From: Nonomuraea sp. MG754425 | Lineage (GTDB): Bacteria; Actinomycetota; Actinomycetes; Streptosporangiales; Streptosporangiaceae | Reading direction: 5' to 3' | DNA length: 64,000 nt | Assembly: GCF_021699195.1 (NCBI RefSeq) | Contig: NZ_SSXE01000035.1 | Span: 1 to 64,000 of the forward strand | In this document: piece after piece, positions 16,323 through 24,078 of the stretch | Layout of the letters: each line of letters begins with the position of its first letter | How positions within the stretch are numbered: position 1 is the first letter of the stretch | Translations under genes and position numbers: made by a program | Notes under the pieces: model-generated | Database searches by the model: none | What the model saw: the letters and a program-made list of their open reading frames with translations, nothing else | Told to the model about the DNA's origin: nothing

Positions 16323-16954
16323 GTGCGTCCTCCGGCCAGCAGCGAGCGGATCACGTCGTCCCATCCGGTGAGCGTGTGCCGCACCTTGTAGGCGTACAGC
16401 CGGTCGAACTCCTCCCGGCCGAGCCGCACCCAGGCCGCGCCTGGGAAGTGCCGCTCCATCAGCTCCTTCCACACCCGTACCGGCATCGCGTAGTCGGCCT
16501 CGGCCCGTCTGGGCAGGTGGGCGGCCTGGAGCCGGTCGCCGTCCTGGTAGAAGACGGTGCCGGTGAACAGGAAGTCCAGCGGCGCGGTGCCGTCGTCCAG
16601 GCCGTGGAAGTACTTGGCGGCGGCCACCTCGAAGTCGTAGGTGCACGGCACCGTGACGCGGGCGGTCGTGGCCCCGGTGAAGCCGGGGATCTGGGTCACG
16701 GTCTGCGCCCACAGCAGGCTCGACAGGTTGCGCGACCACTCCTCCGGCGGCCCGAACAGCTCCGCCAGCCGCTCCTTGTCGCGCTCGACGTAGCCGCGGC
16801 GGGTGGCGTCGATGCGGACCTGGGTGGCGAGCGTGATCGAGCGGATCTCGGGCCCGCCGGTGGCGTCGAGGGACAGCGTGAAGTCGAGCGCCGGCACGGC
16901 CGCGGGCGCGGCCGGCTGGACGCCCGTGACCTGGATGCGCACGTCGGGCGTCAT
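16319..16954 (-). CDS. DUF6084-like hydrogenase accessory protein
   Basis: The 211-residue protein starts with a beta-rich half (LDFTLSLDATGGPEIRSITL) and continues with an Arg-rich helix containing LAELFGPPEEWSRNLSSLLW, then VPCTYDFEVAAAKYFHGLDDG. From memory this matches a family called DUF6084 found in actinobacterial hydrogenase loci. No catalytic motif is visible, and there is no signal peptide or membrane segment. It overlaps both neighbours through ATGA. A structural role in assembling or docking the hydrogenase is a guess from position alone. Confidence 0.75.
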   Translation of the reverse strand: MTPDVRIQVTGVQPAAPAAVPALDFTLSLDATGGPEIRSITLATQVRIDATRRGYVERDKERLAELFGPPEEWSRNLSSLLWAQTVTQIPGFTGATTARVTVPCTYDFEVAAAKYFHGLDDGTAPLDFLFTGTVFYQDGDRLQAAHLPRRAEADYAMPVRVWKELMERHFPGAAWVRLGREEFDRLYAYKVRHTLTGWDDVIRSLLAGGRT

Positions 16955-17169
16955 GCGGGTGACAGGTTGGGCATGCCCGGGTCGATCGGGTCGTGCTGGT
17001 CCGCGTTGATGCCGGTCGAACGCTCGGCGGTGGAGCGGCCGTCGGGCAGGTGGCCGTCCTGCCTGTCGTAGTTGCCGGGCGCGTTGCCCTCCTTGACGCC
17101 CTTGACGTGGGAGGGCGCGTCGGGCCGCACGTCGGGCCGGCCGGTCCTGATGGGCTTCTTCGCGGTCAT
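16951..17169 (-). CDS. 72-residue hydrophilic protein of the hydrogenase operon
   Basis: The protein begins MTAKKPIRTGRPDVRPDAPS and ends with GINADQHDPIDPGMPNLSPA. It is highly charged, rich in Pro, Gly and Asp, lacks hydrophobic core residues and is probably intrinsically disordered. I do not recognise a family. It overlaps the DUF5947 gene (ATGA) and the DUF6084 gene (ATGA), and the overlap structure on both sides argues that it is a real gene. It may be a flexible linker or a small regulator of the complex. Confidence 0.65.
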   Translation of the reverse strand: MTAKKPIRTGRPDVRPDAPSHVKGVKEGNAPGNYDRQDGHLPDGRSTAERSTGINADQHDPIDPGMPNLSPA

Positions 17170-17774
17170 CGCGTGCTCCTGAGTTCGGTGAAGAATCGGG
17201 CGATCTGCTCGCGTACGGCCGAGCCGCCGGTCAGGCCGTGCCACCGGCTGCGGACCAGGCCGACGAGCCGGTAGCAGTCGTCGATGGGCACGATCCAGGC
17301 GCCGTGCTCGCGGTCGAGCAGCAGCGCCTCGACGTCGGGGGCCAGCCGGTCGAGCACCGGGTCGTCCCAGGCCGGGCCCGCGACGGCCCCCGCCGGGCTC
17401 GGGTAGTACATGACCGGCCGGTCCGCGCCCGAGTCGCGCACCAGGAACACGGTGCGGACCGGCGCTCCCAGGCCCGACCACGCGAAGCCGGTCAGCCGCT
17501 CGCGCCGCCTCGGGACCAGCCGGTAGCTGGCGCCGCCCGCGGCCGCGTCGGCGAAGAGTACCTGGCAGGCCTGGCAGGCGCAGCGCAGCTCGCGTACGGA
17601 CAGGTCGAGCAGGTGGCGGTGGTCGGCGGGCACCGGCTCGCCGCACAGGTCGCACCGCTCCTCGCCGCCCTCCCGCACCCGCTGCCTGTCGCGGGTGGCG
17701 ATCGCGAGGTCCGCCAGGCGCAGCCGTCCGGCCGGCGGCGCCGCGGCGGCCCGCCGGTCCCGCATCGGGCTCAT
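17166..17774 (-). CDS. DUF5947-like zinc-binding hydrogenase accessory protein
   Basis: This 202-residue protein has an N-terminal region with two Cys-x2-Cys pairs (CDLCGEPVPADHRHLL near residue 41 and CACQACQVLFAD near residue 64). These form a probable zinc ribbon or metal site. The rest is a mixed alpha/beta domain ending VREQIARFFTELRSTR. From memory it is a DUF5947 member. A metal-binding protein directly beside NifU-like and Hyp genes suggests cluster or nickel-iron handling, but no activity is known to me. It overlaps both neighbours by four bases. Confidence 0.75.
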   Translation of the reverse strand: MSPMRDRRAAAAPPAGRLRLADLAIATRDRQRVREGGEERCDLCGEPVPADHRHLLDLSVRELRCACQACQVLFADAAAGGASYRLVPRRRERLTGFAWSGLGAPVRTVFLVRDSGADRPVMYYPSPAGAVAGPAWDDPVLDRLAPDVEALLLDREHGAWIVPIDDCYRLVGLVRSRWHGLTGGSAVREQIARFFTELRSTR

Positions 17775-18217
17775 CGAACCTCCGCCGCGCGCCGGACCGT
17801 CAGGCTCTCGACCGGGATCATCGGCCGCTCGCCCGGCCCCACCTCGACCTCGACCCGGTCGGCCTCGGGCGCCGCCGCGCGGACGGCCTGCTCCGCCGCC
17901 GACACGGCCGACGAGCCGCAGCCGGAGGCGCGCACGCGGACCCGCACCAGCCCGTCCTCCACGGCCAGGATCTCGGCGCCGGGCAGCGCCGCCTCGACCC
18001 GGGCCCGGAGGTCCAGCGGATGCAGGTCGTGCAGCAGGAGCAGGTGCGAGACCAGCTCGTCGGCGGCCAGCTCGGCCCCCAGCGACTCGCCAGCCAGGTC
18101 CATCACCCGCGCCAGCCCCTCGCCGTACAGCCCGAGCAGCTCCCCGACCAGCTCGATCGCCGCCGGGTCCGCCGCTTCGAGCAGCGCCTCGATGCGGGCC
18201 ACGCGCTCCGACGTCAC
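17771..18217 (-). CDS. NifU C-terminal-like protein
   Basis: The protein has 148 residues. The C-terminal half resembles the NifU/Nfu scaffold domain that carries nascent Fe-S clusters: VRVRASGCGSSAVSAAEQAV (from about residue 100) is the equivalent of the NifU Cys-x2-Cys region but keeps only one Cys. The N-terminal half is a helical bundle (VGELLGLYGEGLARVMDL). A single Cys would need a partner or dimer to hold a cluster. The GTG start overlaps the large-subunit stop (GTGA), linking it to hydrogenase synthesis. Confidence 0.75.
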   Translation of the reverse strand: MTSERVARIEALLEAADPAAIELVGELLGLYGEGLARVMDLAGESLGAELAADELVSHLLLLHDLHPLDLRARVEAALPGAEILAVEDGLVRVRVRASGCGSSAVSAAEQAVRAAAPEADRVEVEVGPGERPMIPVESLTVRRAAEVR

Positions 18218-20013
18218 TGCGCCGCGCCGAACGTCGGGGAGTGCACCTGCTGGAGCACCTTGCCGTCGCCCAGGTACATGTGCACCCCGCACGGCAGGCA
18301 CGGGTCGAAACTGCGCACCGTCCGCATGATGTCGATGCCCTTGAACGAGTCGGGCCCGTTCTCCTCGAAGATCGGCAGCCCCTGCACGGCGTCCTCGTAC
18401 GGCCCCGGGGTGCCGAAACTGTCGCGCGGGCTGGCGTTCCACGGCGTCGGCGGGTACGGATGGTAGTTGGCGATCTTGCCGTCCCTGATCACCATGTGGT
18501 GCGACAGCACGCCGCGCACCGCCTCGTGGAAGCCGCAGCCGATGCCCTCCTCCGGCACCTCGAAGTCGCTGAACACCTTCGTGCGCCCGGCCCTGACCTC
18601 GGCCATCGCCTGCTCCAGGAAGTAGACGGCCGACGCCGCCGCGTAGGCGACGAAGTAGACCCTGGCCCGGTTGCGCTCGATGGTGTTGGCCCAGCGCGGC
18701 ACCTTCCACTCGAAGCTCATCTCGGGCAGCGACCTGCTCTTGGGCAGGTTGATCTGCACCGAGCCGCCGGTGGCGCGGACCGTGCCGATGTCCACCAGCC
18801 CGGCCAGCGCGGTCGCCCACAGCCGGGCCAGCGGGCCGCCGCCGGTGTCGAGGGCCAGGTGGTCGCCGGTGCGGTCGTCGAACCAGCGGGGGCTCATCAC
18901 CCAGCTGTAGTTGCCGCCCTCCAGGTCGCGCTTCTGCGGGTGCGGCAGCGTGGTCTGGTTCCACGGGTGACGCTGGTCGACCGGGTTGCCGAGCGGGTCG
19001 TGGCTGACGAACGTCTCCTCGGACTGCCAGTCGTCGTAGTACGAGCTGCCGAGCAGGATCCGGATGCCGAGGTTGATGTCCACCAGGTTCGTGGTGAGCA
19101 GTTCGCCGTCGAGCACGATGCCGGGCGTGACGAACATCCGCCGGCCCCAGTCGGCCATGTTGCGGTAGTCGTAGTCGGCGACCTCGGGGTCCTGGAAGGC
19201 GCCCCAGCAGCCGAGCATCACCCGCCTGCGGCCGACCTCCTCGTAGCCGGGCAGCGCCTCGTAGAAGAAGTCGAACAGGTCGTCGTTCATCGGGACGGCC
19301 CGCTTGACGAAGTCCAGCACCCGCAGCAACCTGGCCAGGTAGTCGGTGAACACCTGGGGCGTGGCGACGGTGCCGACGCCGCCCGGGTAGAGCGTGGACG
19401 GGTGCACGTGCCGGCCCTCCATCAGGCAGCACATCTCCCTGGTCACCCGGCTCACCTGGAGCGCCTCGCGATAGACGTCACCGGTGAACGGGTTGAAGGC
19501 GCGCATGATGTCGGCGATCGTGCGGTAGCCGTGGATGCCGGAGTTGGGCGCCTGGGTGGTCTCGGCGCGGCGCAGCAGGCTCGGGTTGGTCTCCTTGACC
19601 ATCTGCTCGCAGTAGTCGACGAAGACCAGGTTGTCCTGGAACAGCGTGTGGTCGAACATGTACTCGGCCGCCTCGCCGAGGTTGATGATCCACTCGGCGA
19701 GCGGTGGCGGCTTGACGCCGTAGGCCATGTTCTGGGCGTAGATCGAGCACGTCGCGTGGTTGTCACCGCAGATGCCGCAGATCCGGCTGGTGATGAAGTG
19801 CGCGTCGCGCGGGTCCTTGCCCTTCATGAACACGCTGTAGCCGCGGAACAGCGACGAGGTGCTCCGGCACTCGACCACCTCGCGGTTGTTGAAGTCGATC
19901 TTCGTGTAGATGCCGAGGTTGCCGATGATCCTGGTGATCGGATCCCAGGACATCTCGACCAGCTCGCGCTTGGTCTCCGCTTTCTGGCCGCGGCCCGCGG
20001 TACGGGTGGTCAC
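18214..20013 (-). CDS. hhyL: [NiFe]-hydrogenase large subunit, group 1h (high-affinity)
   Basis: This 599-residue catalytic subunit oxidises H2. The L1 motif is RICGICGDNHATC (Cys79 and Cys82) and the L2 motif is DPCLPCGVH (Cys572 and Cys575): these four Cys bind the nickel-iron centre. A 21-residue tail after His578 is the peptide the maturation protease should remove. The motifs match the actinobacterial group 1h type, which oxidises trace atmospheric H2 during starvation. Length is usual. It starts 13 bases after the small subunit and is coupled to the NifU-like gene. Confidence 0.96.
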   Translation of the reverse strand: MTTRTAGRGQKAETKRELVEMSWDPITRIIGNLGIYTKIDFNNREVVECRSTSSLFRGYSVFMKGKDPRDAHFITSRICGICGDNHATCSIYAQNMAYGVKPPPLAEWIINLGEAAEYMFDHTLFQDNLVFVDYCEQMVKETNPSLLRRAETTQAPNSGIHGYRTIADIMRAFNPFTGDVYREALQVSRVTREMCCLMEGRHVHPSTLYPGGVGTVATPQVFTDYLARLLRVLDFVKRAVPMNDDLFDFFYEALPGYEEVGRRRVMLGCWGAFQDPEVADYDYRNMADWGRRMFVTPGIVLDGELLTTNLVDINLGIRILLGSSYYDDWQSEETFVSHDPLGNPVDQRHPWNQTTLPHPQKRDLEGGNYSWVMSPRWFDDRTGDHLALDTGGGPLARLWATALAGLVDIGTVRATGGSVQINLPKSRSLPEMSFEWKVPRWANTIERNRARVYFVAYAAASAVYFLEQAMAEVRAGRTKVFSDFEVPEEGIGCGFHEAVRGVLSHHMVIRDGKIANYHPYPPTPWNASPRDSFGTPGPYEDAVQGLPIFEENGPDSFKGIDIMRTVRSFDPCLPCGVHMYLGDGKVLQQVHSPTFGAAQ

Positions 20014-20026
20014 CTTGCCGTTCCCC

Positions 20027-21061
20027 CTAGTTGCCCCAGCGCGGGTCGTACCCGCTGGTGAGTTTGCGGCCGTTGTGCCGCCACTTCGGCTCCTTGTTGG
20101 CCGCGTGGTTGGTGATGGAGCGCAGCCGGCGGATCAGCGAGCCGTAGGCGCTGCTCATCGCGGCCGACACCGATCCGCCGGGGGGTTCGTCCATGAACGG
20201 CATGAACTTGTCGGGGAAGCCGGGCATCGTGCAGGCGATGCAGACGCCGCCGACGTTCGGGCAGCCGCCGACCCCGTCCATCCAGCCGCGCTTGGTGACG
20301 TTGCAGTTGACCACCGGACCCCAGCAGCCGACGCGCACCAGGCACTTGGGCGAGTTGTAGTCGCGGGCGAAGTCGCCCTGCTCGTAGTAGCCCGCCCGGT
20401 CGCAGCCCTCGTGCACGGTCTTGCCGAACAGCCAGGTGGGACGGAGCATCTCGTCCAGCGGGATCGTCGGCGCCATGCCCGCCGCCTGGTAGAGCAGCCA
20501 GGTGAGCGTCTCCATGAAGTTGTCGGGCTGCACCGGGCAGCCGGGCACGTTGACGATCGGCAGCCCGCCGGCCGAGCGGAAGTCGCTGCCGAGGTAGTCG
20601 GCCAGGCCCATGGCGCCGGTCGGGTTGCCCGCCATCGCGTGGATGCCGCCGTAGGCGGCGCAGGTGCCGATCGCGACGACGGCCCACGCCTTGGGCGCCA
20701 GCCGGTCGATCCATTCGTTGACGGTGATCGGCTGGCCGGTCTCCGGGTCGCTGCCCATCGACGTCCAGAAGCCGTCGCCGTTGATCCGCTCGTTCGGGAT
20801 CGAGCCCTCGACCACGAAGATGAACGGCCCCAGATCACCCTTGGCGGCCTGGTGGAAGGCGGCCATGAAGGCGTCGCCGGTGTCCTTGGCCAGCACCTTG
20901 TTGTGCAGGTGGACCTTGGGCAGGCCGGGCACGAGGCCCAGCAGCACGTCCTCGATGCTCGGCAGCGTGGCGGCGGTGACGGACACGGTGTCGCCGTCGC
21001 AGCTCATGCCCTCCGAGGTCCACAGGATGTGCACCTCGTCGAGCGCGGTGGATGTCGTCAT
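20027..21061 (-). CDS. hhyS: [NiFe]-hydrogenase small subunit, group 1h
   Basis: The 344-residue electron-transfer subunit carries the Fe-S clusters that take electrons from the nickel-iron site. Near the N-terminus the usual Cys-x2-Cys of the proximal cluster reads SCDGD: Cys21 is kept and Asp24 replaces the second Cys. Three-Cys/one-Asp ligation is known for the actinobacterial-type hydrogenase. Other cluster ligands include PGCPVQPDNF, GCDRAGYYE, VRVGCWGP and GVCIACTMPGFPD. There is no Tat signal, as is usual for this group. The ATG at 21061 has a G6 run (GGGGGG) about seven bases upstream; it opens the operon. Confidence 0.96.
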   Translation of the reverse strand: MTTSTALDEVHILWTSEGMSCDGDTVSVTAATLPSIEDVLLGLVPGLPKVHLHNKVLAKDTGDAFMAAFHQAAKGDLGPFIFVVEGSIPNERINGDGFWTSMGSDPETGQPITVNEWIDRLAPKAWAVVAIGTCAAYGGIHAMAGNPTGAMGLADYLGSDFRSAGGLPIVNVPGCPVQPDNFMETLTWLLYQAAGMAPTIPLDEMLRPTWLFGKTVHEGCDRAGYYEQGDFARDYNSPKCLVRVGCWGPVVNCNVTKRGWMDGVGGCPNVGGVCIACTMPGFPDKFMPFMDEPPGGSVSAAMSSAYGSLIRRLRSITNHAANKEPKWRHNGRKLTSGYDPRWGN

Positions 21062-21087
21062 GGCCAAACCCCCCGTACGGCCACTCA

Positions 21088-21106
21088 AGGTGATAACAGC
21101 TCACCT
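21088..21106. promoter_or_regulatory. Inverted repeat upstream of hhyS
   Basis: AGGTGA (21088-21093) and TCACCT (21101-21106) form perfect arms around 7 bases, centred 36 bases upstream of the hydrogenase start. It also lies between the hydrogenase operon and the divergent gene at 21292. The layout fits a dimeric regulator; which one is unknown. The 6-bp arms mean chance is not excluded. Confidence 0.4.
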
Positions 21107-21291
21107 CTCCGTAACGGACATACCGCGCAACCGGCGTTCGCAAACAGGGTCATGGCATTCCGGACTCCTAACATCACGCCAGGCGAGGTTTTTGTGGCGA
21201 GAAGTGTCACGAGTGCCCACTTGCGCGACGGCGCGGGCACGGGCGGACACTCGAAGAGACCACACTCATCGCGGCCCGGGGGTGTTTCCCT

Positions 21292-21714
21292 GTGCAGGAC
21301 GTGTTCGAGTCCCGTGAGTCCTGGCCTTTCGAGTGCCTGCGCTGCCTGTACGTGTGGGAGGAGGACTACGTCGTCCGCCACCTCACCGACGATCACGGCA
21401 ACGAGGTCGAGACCTGGCTCGCCTCCGGCGTTCCCGTACAGCCGCCCTGGTCGGGCATGAGCTGCCCGGCGTGCGGCGCCTTCCACGTCACCTCGTTCCC
21501 CGCCGGCTATCTGGCCCGCCATCCCGAACTGGCCGCCGCACCCGACCCGGTGCCGCTGGCCAGGGTGCCGGTCATGCCCATCAAGGACATCGAGTTACCG
21601 GTCGTCCGGCAGCCGCTGCCGCGCCGCGTGATGATCGCCCTCGGGGTCCCGCTCATCGCCTTCGCGGGCTACGAGCTGTACCGGTACGTCCTGTCCCCCA
21701 TCACTCACCACTAG
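21292..21714 (+). CDS. Zinc-ribbon protein with a C-terminal membrane anchor
   Basis: The 140-residue protein has two Cys pairs (FECLRCLYVWEEDYVVRHL near residue 13 and MSCPACGAFHVTSF near residue 56), a probable zinc ribbon. A conserved-type stretch HLTDDHGNEVETWL lies between them. One membrane helix (about residues 113-132, ALGVPLIAFAGYELYRYVL) anchors it with the ribbon facing the cytoplasm. The start is GTG at 21292. It is divergent from the hydrogenase operon, sharing its promoter region, so a linked role is possible. Function unknown. Confidence 0.75.
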   Translation: MQDVFESRESWPFECLRCLYVWEEDYVVRHLTDDHGNEVETWLASGVPVQPPWSGMSCPACGAFHVTSFPAGYLARHPELAAAPDPVPLARVPVMPIKDIELPVVRQPLPRRVMIALGVPLIAFAGYELYRYVLSPITHH

Positions 21715-22369
21715 CGGGCCGAGGGCAGGGCGACAGGGCCAGGGTGCCGACGTCCACGCGCAGGTCGGCGGAGGCGCGGGTGGCGCGGATGGCGACGGCG
21801 TTGGGCTCGTCCACCTCGGCGACCCAGCGGGCGGCCTGCTCGGGGCTCTTGCCGAAGCGCACGTGCCGCTCGGTGAGGCGGTCCAGGCGGACGCGGTCGT
21901 CGAGGTCGGCGTACCAGACCTCGGTCATGGCCGCGCGCACCTGCCGCCAGGGCTCGTCGCCGGACAGCAGGTAGTTGCCCTCGCTGACGACGACCCGGGC
22001 GTCCGGCGGCACCGCGATGGCCCCGGCGATCGGCTGCTCGATGTCGCGGTCGAAGGACGGGGCGTAGACGACGGAGCCGGTCTCGGCGCGGATACGGCGC
22101 AGCAGGGCGAGGTAGCCGTGGCCGTCGAAGGTGTCGATGGCGCCCTTGCGGCCCAGCCGCCCGAGGTGTTCGAGGGCGACGTCGGCCAGGTGGAAGCCGT
22201 CCATCGGCACCCAGACGGCGGGCAGCCCGGCGGCGGTCAGGGTCGCGGCCAGCCAGCCCGCCAGCGTGGACTTGCCCGCGCCGGGGCAGCCCGCGATGCC
22301 GATCACCACCCGCCCGCCGCCGGCGGCCAGCCCGCGCACCCGCTCGACCAGCTCGACGCCGCCGCTCAC
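21701..22369 (-). CDS. Small P-loop kinase (uridine kinase/PRK-like, FrcK type)
   Basis: This 222-residue kinase belongs to the uridine-kinase/phosphoribulokinase superfamily. Walker A is GIAGCPGAGKSTLAGWLA near residue 24, the acceptor-site VPMDGFHLADVALEHLGR follows near residue 55, and VVVSEGNYLLSGDEPW is near residue 125. Such proteins phosphorylate sugars or nucleosides; the neighbouring nucleoside hydrolase would fit a pentose or nucleoside substrate. The GTG at 22369 has GGAGGG four bases upstream and is preferred over the outer GTG at 22390. Its 3' end overlaps the convergent gene by 14 bases. Confidence 0.8.
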   Translation of the reverse strand: MSGGVELVERVRGLAAGGGRVVIGIAGCPGAGKSTLAGWLAATLTAAGLPAVWVPMDGFHLADVALEHLGRLGRKGAIDTFDGHGYLALLRRIRAETGSVVYAPSFDRDIEQPIAGAIAVPPDARVVVSEGNYLLSGDEPWRQVRAAMTEVWYADLDDRVRLDRLTERHVRFGKSPEQAARWVAEVDEPNAVAIRATRASADLRVDVGTLALSPCPRPASGE

Positions 22370-22479
22370 GACACCCTCCCGCTGACGCACACGAGCACCC
22401 TAACGCCGCTCACCGACCGCTCCCGCCCACGGCCGCGAGCGGGTTCGGTACGGAGGGAGTGCTCAAGGTCGTTCTTCGT

Positions 22480-23457
22480 TCAGATCGTCAGGATGGTGCG
22501 CAGGATGTCGTCCACGACCTGGGGGCCGTCCACGCCGACGCAGACGTGCACGTTGGGGTCCTGGCCGCGCAGCGGGACCGTCTGCCCGGCGGTCAGCTCG
22601 CCGGCCGTCTCCACGCCGACGGCCATGTCCGCGAACGAGGCCACGTCCGGGTCGGCGGCCACCGCCACGGCGAGCGGATCGTACAGCACGCACCCGTCAG
22701 CCCACTCGAACATGGGCGCGTCGAGGTAGGTGGCGCAGACGTCGGCCAGCATCGGGGCGATGCGCGAGGCCCCGCGGTCGATGCCCCGGATGGTCTCCTC
22801 GGACAGGACGAGGCCGGTGGCCGGGTTGGTGACGTCCAGGCTGATCATCGTGAGGTCGACGCCGGAGCGGAAGACGATGTCGGCGGCCCGCGGGTCGTAC
22901 CAGATGTTGCACTCGGCGACGGAGGTGACGTTGCCGCGCCCGTAGCGGGACTCCAGGCCGAGCGCGCCGCCCATGAACACCACGGAGCGCAGCTTCGCGG
23001 CCACCTCGGGCTCCTTGAGCATGGCCATGGCCAGGTTCGTCTGCGGGCCGATCGCGACGACGGTCACCTCGCCGGGGTGGGTCAGCACGGTGTCCACGAG
23101 GAAGTCCACGGCGTGCTCCCGTACCGCCGCGGTGGCCAGGTCGGGCAGCTCGATCGTGCCGGGCTCGCCGCGCGCCCCCTGATACGCCTCGGCGAGCACG
23201 CCGGGCAGCGTGCCGTCCAGCCGGGTGCGCATGCCGACGGCCACCGGCACGTCGGAGCGCCCGGCCGCGGCCAGCACGGCGGCGGCCCCGCGCGCGCCCA
23301 GGGCGGGCGGGCAGTTGCCGAACACCGTGGTGACGCCGAGCAGCTCCAGCCGCGGATCGGCCAGCGCCAGCATGAGGGCGATCGGGTCGTCGGCGTCCGT
23401 GCCGCGGATGCCGACGCCCGGATCGGTGTCGAGGATGATCTTCCGGGGCGTGCTCAT
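22480..23457 (-). CDS. Inosine-uridine-preferring nucleoside hydrolase family
   Basis: The protein has 325 residues. It cleaves ribonucleosides to base and ribose. The calcium-binding signature is IILDTDPGVGIRGTDADDP (residues 7-25), and GPQTNLAMAML and VFMGGAL lie near residues 137 and 160. A catalytic-type acidic stretch DGCVLYDPLAVAVAADPDV is near residue 253. Its ATG overlaps the stop of the decayed ABC ATPase remnant (ATGA), so it was once the last gene of a nucleoside or ribose import operon. The kinase downstream could use the released ribose. Confidence 0.9.
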   Translation of the reverse strand: MSTPRKIILDTDPGVGIRGTDADDPIALMLALADPRLELLGVTTVFGNCPPALGARGAAAVLAAAGRSDVPVAVGMRTRLDGTLPGVLAEAYQGARGEPGTIELPDLATAAVREHAVDFLVDTVLTHPGEVTVVAIGPQTNLAMAMLKEPEVAAKLRSVVFMGGALGLESRYGRGNVTSVAECNIWYDPRAADIVFRSGVDLTMISLDVTNPATGLVLSEETIRGIDRGASRIAPMLADVCATYLDAPMFEWADGCVLYDPLAVAVAADPDVASFADMAVGVETAGELTAGQTVPLRGQDPNVHVCVGVDGPQVVDDILRTILTI

Positions 23458-23740
23458 GCCCGTTCCTCCTTCGCGTTCGCCGCGCCCGTCATGATCGCGA
23501 CGGCCTCCGGCATGGTGTGGTCGCGCGGCGTGGGCACGCAGCTCCCTGACGCCCCGAGCACCTGCTCGGGCTCCCTGACGCCGAGCGCCGCCGTGGGTTC
23601 GTCGAGCACCACGACCTCGCCGCCGAACGCCACCGCGCGGGCGACCGCGACAGCGGGGCGCCGGGGTGACGGTGCAGGACGCGCCGCACCGGCTGAGAGG
23701 GCATGAGCGGCCGCCGCCGGACCGTCTCGGCGGCCGTCAT
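23454..23740 (-). pseudogene. Remnant of a sugar ABC transporter ATPase
   Basis: Reading the minus strand in shifting frames recovers pieces of an RbsA/XylG-type ATPase. A segment AVAVARAVAFGGEVVVLDEP (signature helix plus Walker B) is followed by TAALGV. It then jumps to a C-terminal RDHTMPEAVAIMTGA, ending four bases into the nucleoside hydrolase ATG. The Walker A half is gone and at least two internal deletions or frameshifts are needed. A 12-bp direct repeat (CTCCCTGACGCC) flanks one gap, so slippage or recombination may have caused it. No product of normal size can be made. Confidence 0.7.
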
Positions 23741-23795
23741 GCCGGCGGTTTCTGTCGTGGTCAGGTCGCGCTCCTCGTGACGGTGCTTTCGCGGC

Positions 23796-24014
23796 CTACC
23801 GGCACTCCTTCGCGCCTTCTGCCGAGCTGATGCCCTCGATACCGGCCACGAGCCCGTCAGTGACGAGCCGCACTCCGGTGTTGACGAAATCGAGCCCTTC
23901 CGAGGGGGCGGGGTTCACCCTGTCGCGCAGGTGCCTTCCGACTGCCGCCACTCCGGACCGGCCCATCTCGGCGGGGTACCGCTGCGCGACCGCCCCGAAC
24001 GCGCCGGCGGTCAT
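23796..24014 (-). pseudogene. C-terminal remnant of a ribose-type substrate-binding protein
   Basis: This 72-codon frame resembles only the last third of an RbsB-like periplasmic binding protein: NPAPSEGLDFVNTGVRLVTD, then IEGISSAEGAKECR at the end. The body and signal peptide are missing. It precedes the ATPase remnant in the order expected for a sugar ABC operon, so both are the wreck of one system. The nucleoside hydrolase downstream is intact and seems to be the survivor. A permease fragment was not found. Confidence 0.7.
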
Positions 24015-24078
24015 GGGCCGACCCGCTGTACACCGGCGCCGGACCGGATCGACGGCCTGATCCGGTCCGGCGCGAAGG

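Noticed and set aside
18214..21061. Considered whether the hydrogenase itself is a new type
   Set aside because: The L1, L2 and Cys-to-Asp signatures match the established group 1h enzymes, so only the accessory proteins are novel.
21303..21313. GTTCGAGTCCC, which resembles a tRNA T-loop
   Set aside because: It lies in the coding frame of the zinc-ribbon protein, and no cloverleaf or acceptor stem can be drawn around it.
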